Assembly (NCBI GenBank): GCA_016714225.1
Contig: JADJNS010000010.1
Coordinates: 186,001 to 250,000 of the forward strand
DNA: 64,000 nucleotides
Source of the DNA: Archangiaceae bacterium
GTDB taxonomy: Bacteria > Myxococcota > Myxococcia > Myxococcales > Myxococcaceae
Direction: 5' to 3'
Part shown: positions 59,197 to 64,000 of the stretch, in pieces
Numbering within the stretch: the first letter of the stretch is position 1
How the letters are laid out: the number at the start of each line of letters is the position of its first letter
The notes under the pieces: model-generated
The model's input: the letters and a program-made list of their open reading frames with translations, nothing else
The model's database searches: none
What the model was told of the DNA's origin: nothing
Position numbers and translations under genes: made by a program

Positions 59197-60138
<942 letters not shown>

Positions 60139-60145
60139 GGGAGCC

Positions 60146-61654
60146 TCAGTAGTTCTTCGTGGTGCGCACCGCGCCGGTGTAGTCGAAGAACACGGTCTTG
60201 AGCTGGGTGAAGAACTCGGCGCCCTCTTCGGCCATCTCGCGCTCGCCGACGCCGGTCGACTTCCACCCGCCGAAGGGGAGCTGGGCCTCGCCGCCCACGG
60301 TGGGGTTGTTGACGTGCACCATGCCCACTTCGCTGCGCTCGACGAACTTCATCGCGGTGTTCGCGTCGCGCGTGTAGATGCTCGCCGACAGGCCGAAGTC
60401 GACGTGGTTGGCGGCGTGCAGCGCCTCTTCGAAGTCGCCGACCTCGACCACCGAGATGACCGGGCCGAAGATTTCTTCCTGGTGGAGGCGCATGCCGGGC
60501 TTCACCCCGGTGAACACCGCCGGCTCGAAGTAGTAGCCCTTGGCCAGCGCGCCCTCTTGCAGCCGCTTGCCGCCGCACAACAGCTTCGCGCCTTCGCCCT
60601 TGCCGATCTCGATGTAGTCGAGGTCGGTCTTGAGCTGGCTCTCGTCGACCGCAGGGCCCATGTCGATGCCGGTCTCGAGGCCGTTGCCGACCTTCAGCTT
60701 CTTCGCGCCCGCCACCAGCCGCTCGATGACCTGCGGCGCCACGCCCTTCTGCACCACCACCCGCGACGTCGCGGTGCAGCGCTGACCGGTCGAGCCGAAC
60801 GCGCCGTTCAAGATGCCGGGCACCGCCAGCTCGAGGTCGGCGTCGTCGAGCACCACCACCGGGTTCTTGCCGCCCATCTCGGCGGTCACCTTCACGCCGC
60901 GCTTCGCCGCGCGCACGTTGAGCGCCACGCCGATCTCGTTGCTGCCGGTGAAGCTGATCGCCCGCACCTCGGGGTGGTCGACCAGCGTGTTGCCCACCGC
61001 GCCGCCCGGGCCGGTCACCAGGTTGAACACGCCCTTGGGCAGGCCGGCCTGCTGCAGCACCTCGGCGATGAGCGTCGCGGTGCCAGGGGTGTTGCTCGCC
61101 GGCTTCATCACCACCGTGTTGCCGGTGATGAGCGCGGGCGCCGTCTTCCACGCCGGAATCGCGAAGGGGAAGTTCCACGGGGTAATCAGCGCCACCACGC
61201 CCATCGGCTGGCGCAGCGTGTACGTGAAGGTCTGCTTCATCTCGGACGGCAGCGTCTTGCCGTGCAGGCGAAAGCCCTCGCCCGAGTAGAACTCGAACAG
61301 CGCGATGCCCTTGTTGATCTCACCCTTCGACTCGGCCAGCGTCTTGCCCTCTTCGCGGCACAGGCAGCGGGCGATCTCGTCGATGCGCTGGCGGAAGATT
61401 TCGACCGCCTTCCACAGAATGCGGCCGCGCGCCGGGCCGGGCATGCCCGACCACTCGGGGAACGCGGCCTTCGCGGCGGCCACCGCCTCGTTGGCGTCTT
61501 TCGCCGCCGAGCTGGGGTACTCGCCCACGATGTCGTCGATGTTCGCGGGGCTGCGGTTCGGCGCGTAGTTGCCGGTCGACGGCGCCACCCACTCGCCGCC
61601 GATGAAGTTGTTGTACCGCTTCGCCTCGCTCTTCGATGCCGCCGCAGTGGACAT
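60146..61654 (-). CDS. NAD(P)-dependent aldehyde dehydrogenase
   Basis: This 502-residue ALDH starts at ATG 61654. The fold's landmarks are all present: Asn161 (TPWNFPF), the catalytic base Glu259 (AEMGGKNP), the nucleophile Cys293 (GSTGQRCTATS), FTGSNEIG for cofactor binding and EEIFGPV. The overall pattern fits the 2,5-dioxovalerate/alpha-ketoglutarate semialdehyde dehydrogenase-like group, but closely related aldehydes cannot be excluded. It is probably cytoplasmic. It starts 11 bp after the pseudokinase gene, as the second gene of that leftward unit. Confidence 0.9.
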   Translation of the reverse strand: MSTAAASKSEAKRYNNFIGGEWVAPSTGNYAPNRSPANIDDIVGEYPSSAAKDANEAVAAAKAAFPEWSGMPGPARGRILWKAVEIFRQRIDEIARCLCREEGKTLAESKGEINKGIALFEFYSGEGFRLHGKTLPSEMKQTFTYTLRQPMGVVALITPWNFPFAIPAWKTAPALITGNTVVMKPASNTPGTATLIAEVLQQAGLPKGVFNLVTGPGGAVGNTLVDHPEVRAISFTGSNEIGVALNVRAAKRGVKVTAEMGGKNPVVVLDDADLELAVPGILNGAFGSTGQRCTATSRVVVQKGVAPQVIERLVAGAKKLKVGNGLETGIDMGPAVDESQLKTDLDYIEIGKGEGAKLLCGGKRLQEGALAKGYYFEPAVFTGVKPGMRLHQEEIFGPVISVVEVGDFEEALHAANHVDFGLSASIYTRDANTAMKFVERSEVGMVHVNNPTVGGEAQLPFGGWKSTGVGEREMAEEGAEFFTQLKTVFFDYTGAVRTTKNY

Positions 61655-61665
61655 GCGCCGAAGCT

Positions 61666-62631
61666 TTAGCGCGCCAGCGCGATCAGCAGCAACACGAAGA
61701 CGCCCAGCCCCAGCCCCACTGCGCCCCAGACCCACAGCGGCTGTCGCTGCGCGGTGATGATCAGCTGCGACCACACCGTCTCGGGCTTCTCGCGCCGGCG
61801 CCTCCGCACCGGCACCGACGGGTCGATCGGCTCGGGCGCCACCTTCGCCGGCAGGTCCGACCGGCGCGGCTCGAAGTCCACCACGCTCGGCTCCGCCGCG
61901 CGGGTGACCTCGGGCGTCATCACCGGCGGAGCCAGCGGCTCGCGCCTTCCCGATGGCCGAGCGCGCCGGCGCGTCACCTTCTCCATCTGGGTGCGCTCGT
62001 CTTCCGCCGAAGGTGGCGGGCTCGGCACCGTCGGCCGCGGGTCGACCATCGCGGTGCGCTCGTCGTCGGCGAACGGGTTCGCCACCACCGGGTGCTCGGG
62101 GTCGGTCATCGCCGCCGCCGCGATGGGCACGCCGCGCCCTGCGGTGGGCACGCCCATCGGGTCCGACCCGCCGTGCGCCAGCTCGTCGAGCTGCTGCTGC
62201 GCCACCGAGAGCGGCGCGCGGTCGGCGGCGCGCGGGAGCATCAGCCGCGTCACCAGGCGCTCGAGCGCCGGCGGAGCGTGCGGCATCGCCTGCGCGAAGG
62301 TCTCTGAGGGGTTGGGGTAGCGCCCCACCAGCACGTCGAAGGTCAGCACCCCGAGCGCGTACTGGTCGACCCCTTCGCTCAGGTCGCGGGTGGCCTCGGT
62401 GTCGAGCTCGGCCAGCTGCACCAGCGGCGGTGCGTCAGAGAACGTCTGCACCCGTATCTGCTGGGGTATCAGCATGCCGTACCCCTTCTCTCGCGCGTGC
62501 AGCCGCACCAGCTGCAGCGCCACCGCCGCCAGCACCTCGAGCCCCTGCTTCAGCGGCAGCGGGCCCTGCTCGAGCAGCTCGGCCAGCGAGGCCGACCTCG
62601 TGGGAGGCAAGAGCGAGGTGGGTTCATCCAT
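61666..62631 (-). CDS. Membrane-anchored pseudokinase-like protein
   Basis: Starting at ATG 62631 (an in-frame ATG at 62655 adds eight residues), this 321-residue protein is like the C-lobe of a Ser/Thr kinase: LQLVRLHAREKGYG, VQLAELDTE, DQYALGVLTFDVLVGRYP and LERLVTRLML. The HRDxxxxN motif is replaced by GMLIPQQIRV and no DFG or glycine loop is visible, so catalysis is not expected. A Pro/Arg-rich linker and a C-terminal membrane helix (VWGAVGLGLGVFVLLLIALA) follow. It may scaffold or regulate other kinases. Confidence 0.72.
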   Translation of the reverse strand: MDEPTSLLPPTRSASLAELLEQGPLPLKQGLEVLAAVALQLVRLHAREKGYGMLIPQQIRVQTFSDAPPLVQLAELDTEATRDLSEGVDQYALGVLTFDVLVGRYPNPSETFAQAMPHAPPALERLVTRLMLPRAADRAPLSVAQQQLDELAHGGSDPMGVPTAGRGVPIAAAAMTDPEHPVVANPFADDERTAMVDPRPTVPSPPPSAEDERTQMEKVTRRRARPSGRREPLAPPVMTPEVTRAAEPSVVDFEPRRSDLPAKVAPEPIDPSVPVRRRRREKPETVWSQLIITAQRQPLWVWGAVGLGLGVFVLLLIALAR

Positions 62632-62693
62632 GGGGTCGGCGCTCGTTTTCCCCAACTTCAGGCCGGGAAGCGAGCGCGGCGCCGCGCGGTGTC

Positions 62694-63071
62694 TCAGCCG
62701 AGCGGCTGGCTCACGCCGATGACCGGGTAGCGGTAGTACCGCCCGTCGAGCGCCTTCACCGCTCCCACGATGGGCAGCACCACCACCGCCGCCGCCAGCA
62801 GCAGCCCGAACAGCGCCGCGCAGGGAATGAGGAGCAGCGTGAAGTACGCGCCGAAGACGAGCAGCGCCCCCAGGTACGCCGCCACGTTCAGGAGCAGCGC
62901 CTGCCGGGCGATGCTGACGACCGTCTTCGAGCTGGCGGTCATCATGATGATGATGGGCACCAGCGCTCCGCCCAGCGGCACCACGTAGCCCGCCAGGCCC
63001 GAGAGGTGCGCGAGCGCCGCCAGGTTCTTGTCAGCGGGGGTGATGGTCGGCACCAACGAGTCGTTCGCCAT
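62694..63071 (-). CDS. DUF4870/Tic20-like small membrane protein
   Basis: This 125-residue protein has three or four hydrophobic helices (LAGYVVPLGGALVPIIIMM; LLLNVAAYLGALLVFGAYFTLL; LFGLLLAAAVVVLPIVGAVKAL) and the start TPADKNLAALAHLSGLAGYV, typical of the DUF4870 family. These small membrane proteins have no defined function. The ATG at 63071 is clear. It precedes the pseudokinase gene on the same strand (62 bp gap) and is divergent from the kinase gene at the right edge. Confidence 0.85.
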   Translation of the reverse strand: MANDSLVPTITPADKNLAALAHLSGLAGYVVPLGGALVPIIIMMTASSKTVVSIARQALLLNVAAYLGALLVFGAYFTLLLIPCAALFGLLLAAAVVVLPIVGAVKALDGRYYRYPVIGVSQPLG

Positions 63072-63190
63072 GCGGGTGATTCTCGTGCACGTGGCGCCGC
63101 AAGCAAGGGCCCGCCCCCGCCGCCCGTCGGTTCGGACAAATGACCTGAAACCCACGGGCTGGAAATCGGTCGCCGGCGCACCGCCCAGCT

Positions 63191-64000
63191 ATGCTCGCGA
63201 GCGTGTCGGCCGTGTACCTGGGAAGTACGTCGTGCCCCGAGTGCGGGCGCGAGGTGCCGCCTGAGGCGCTGACCTGCCCCTTCGACGGCACCGACCTGGT
63301 GCGCAACCTCGAGAAGACCCACCGGCGCGACCCCATCATCGGGCTCACCCTCGGTGAGTACGTGGTGGAAGAGCGCATCGGCGTGGGCGGCATGGGCATC
63401 GTCTACCGCGCGGTGCAGCCGCTGATCGGCAAGAGCGTCGCCATCAAGGTGCTGCGCCCCGAGCTGGCCGACGACACCGGCCTGGTCACCCGCATGCTCG
63501 ACGAGGCGCGCGCCGTGGCGGCCATCGGTCACCGCGGCATCGTCGACGTGTTCGGCTTCGGCAAGCTGCCGCTCGAGGGCCGCCCCTACCTGGTGATGGA
63601 GTACCTGCAGGGCCGCTCGCTCGAGTCCATGGTGCAGGAGGGCAGGCTGCCGGTGCTGCAGACCGTCGAGCTGCTGGTCGAGATTCTCGCCGCCATCGGC
63701 GCCGCGCACGGCGCGGGCGTGGTGCACCGCGACCTGAAGCCCAGCAACGTCATCGTGGTCGAGCAGGCCGGCGCGCGCTTCGTGAAGGTGCTCGACTTCG
63801 GCCTCGCGCTCAAGCGCGACACCGACACGGGCATGTCGTCGCAGACCAGCAACGACCTCGCCATCGGCACCCCCGAGTACATCTCTCCCGAGCAGGCGTG
63901 CGGCCACCCCGTCGGCCCGCCCACCGACCTCTACGCCATCGGGGTGATGGCGTTCGAGATGCTCACCCAGAAGCTGCCCTTCAACCACGCCGACCCGTTC
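63191..64000 (+). CDS. Ser/Thr protein kinase with N-terminal zinc-ribbon-like motif, cut by window edge
   Basis: The reading frame starts ATG 63191 (GTG 63203 also possible) and is still open at 64000 (270 codons). The N-terminus has SCPECGREVPPEALTCPFDG, a small Cys-rich ribbon (Cys15, Cys18, Cys29) found before many myxobacterial kinases. The kinase domain follows: glycine loop IGVGGMGIVY, Lys86, HRDLKPSN (Asp181), DFG (Asp202), GTPEYISPEQ. It should be active. The C-terminal region lies outside the window. It is divergent from the DUF4870-like gene. Confidence 0.93.
   Translation, partial: MLASVSAVYLGSTSCPECGREVPPEALTCPFDGTDLVRNLEKTHRRDPIIGLTLGEYVVEERIGVGGMGIVYRAVQPLIGKSVAIKVLRPELADDTGLVTRMLDEARAVAAIGHRGIVDVFGFGKLPLEGRPYLVMEYLQGRSLESMVQEGRLPVLQTVELLVEILAAIGAAHGAGVVHRDLKPSNVIVVEQAGARFVKVLDFGLALKRDTDTGMSSQTSNDLAIGTPEYISPEQACGHPVGPPTDLYAIGVMAFEMLTQKLPFNHADPF

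Overview
This is a high-GC window with the gene content of a predatory or social myxobacterium (Myxococcota). It holds several Hanks-type Ser/Thr kinases (one fused to a STAND NTPase and a beta-propeller), an FHA-domain sigma-54 activator, ECF sigma/anti-sigma pairs, a caspase-like protein with surface repeats, lipoproteins with GLPDA or RCC1-like repeats, and many 1-11 nt gene overlaps (ATGA, TGATG, GTGA). No rRNA, tRNA or CRISPR array was seen. The assignment rests on gene content only.

Layout. 1-2981: RND efflux operon; the permease runs off the left edge and its adaptor appears broken by an internal deletion/frameshift. 3061-8893: acyl/sugar-modification genes, namely two hexapeptide-repeat acyltransferase-like proteins (one fused to an ACP and an acetoacetyl-CoA-synthetase-like domain), a family-2 glycosyltransferase and a GH130-like protein. 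9077-14209: two regulatory operons, GIN-domain lipoprotein/ECF sigma/anti-sigma/caspase and DUF2892-like/sigma-ZAS fusion.

14323-27964: a compact lipid or polyketide locus. A leftward operon reads FAAL, ACP, acyl-ACP desaturase, a single-module PKS (KS-AT-ACP-KR-DH) ending in an alpha-oxoamine synthase, then a CFA-type methyltransferase. Divergent from it are two paralogous GNAT-type acyltransferases that resemble bacterial ceramide-synthase-type proteins. The parts suggest activation, desaturation and extension of a fatty acid, decarboxylative condensation with an amino acid to a 2-amino-ketone, then possibly N-acylation: a sphingoid-like lipid made on a PKS. This product is inference.

28980-47861: a class I lanthipeptide locus split into divergent units. 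The genes are LanB, FHA/sigma-54 activator and kinase-STAND-propeller (leftward); a second kinase (rightward); TolC-like protein, C39-peptidase ABC exporter and HlyD-like adaptor (leftward); then a second adaptor, a LanC-like cyclase with a CCG zinc motif and a 51-residue precursor peptide followed by a strong terminator (rightward).

47881-64000: lipoproteins (LEA14-like, LpqC-like esterase, RCC1-like), a Rieske oxygenase/methyltransferase pair, a 1654-residue protein combining an M48-like HELGH peptidase with a UbiB/ABC1-like kinase region, an aldehyde dehydrogenase, a pseudokinase, a DUF4870-like protein and the start of another kinase. At 59197-60138 there is a nearly pure G/C, strongly G-biased tract that truncates a gene and looks like a sequencing or assembly artefact.
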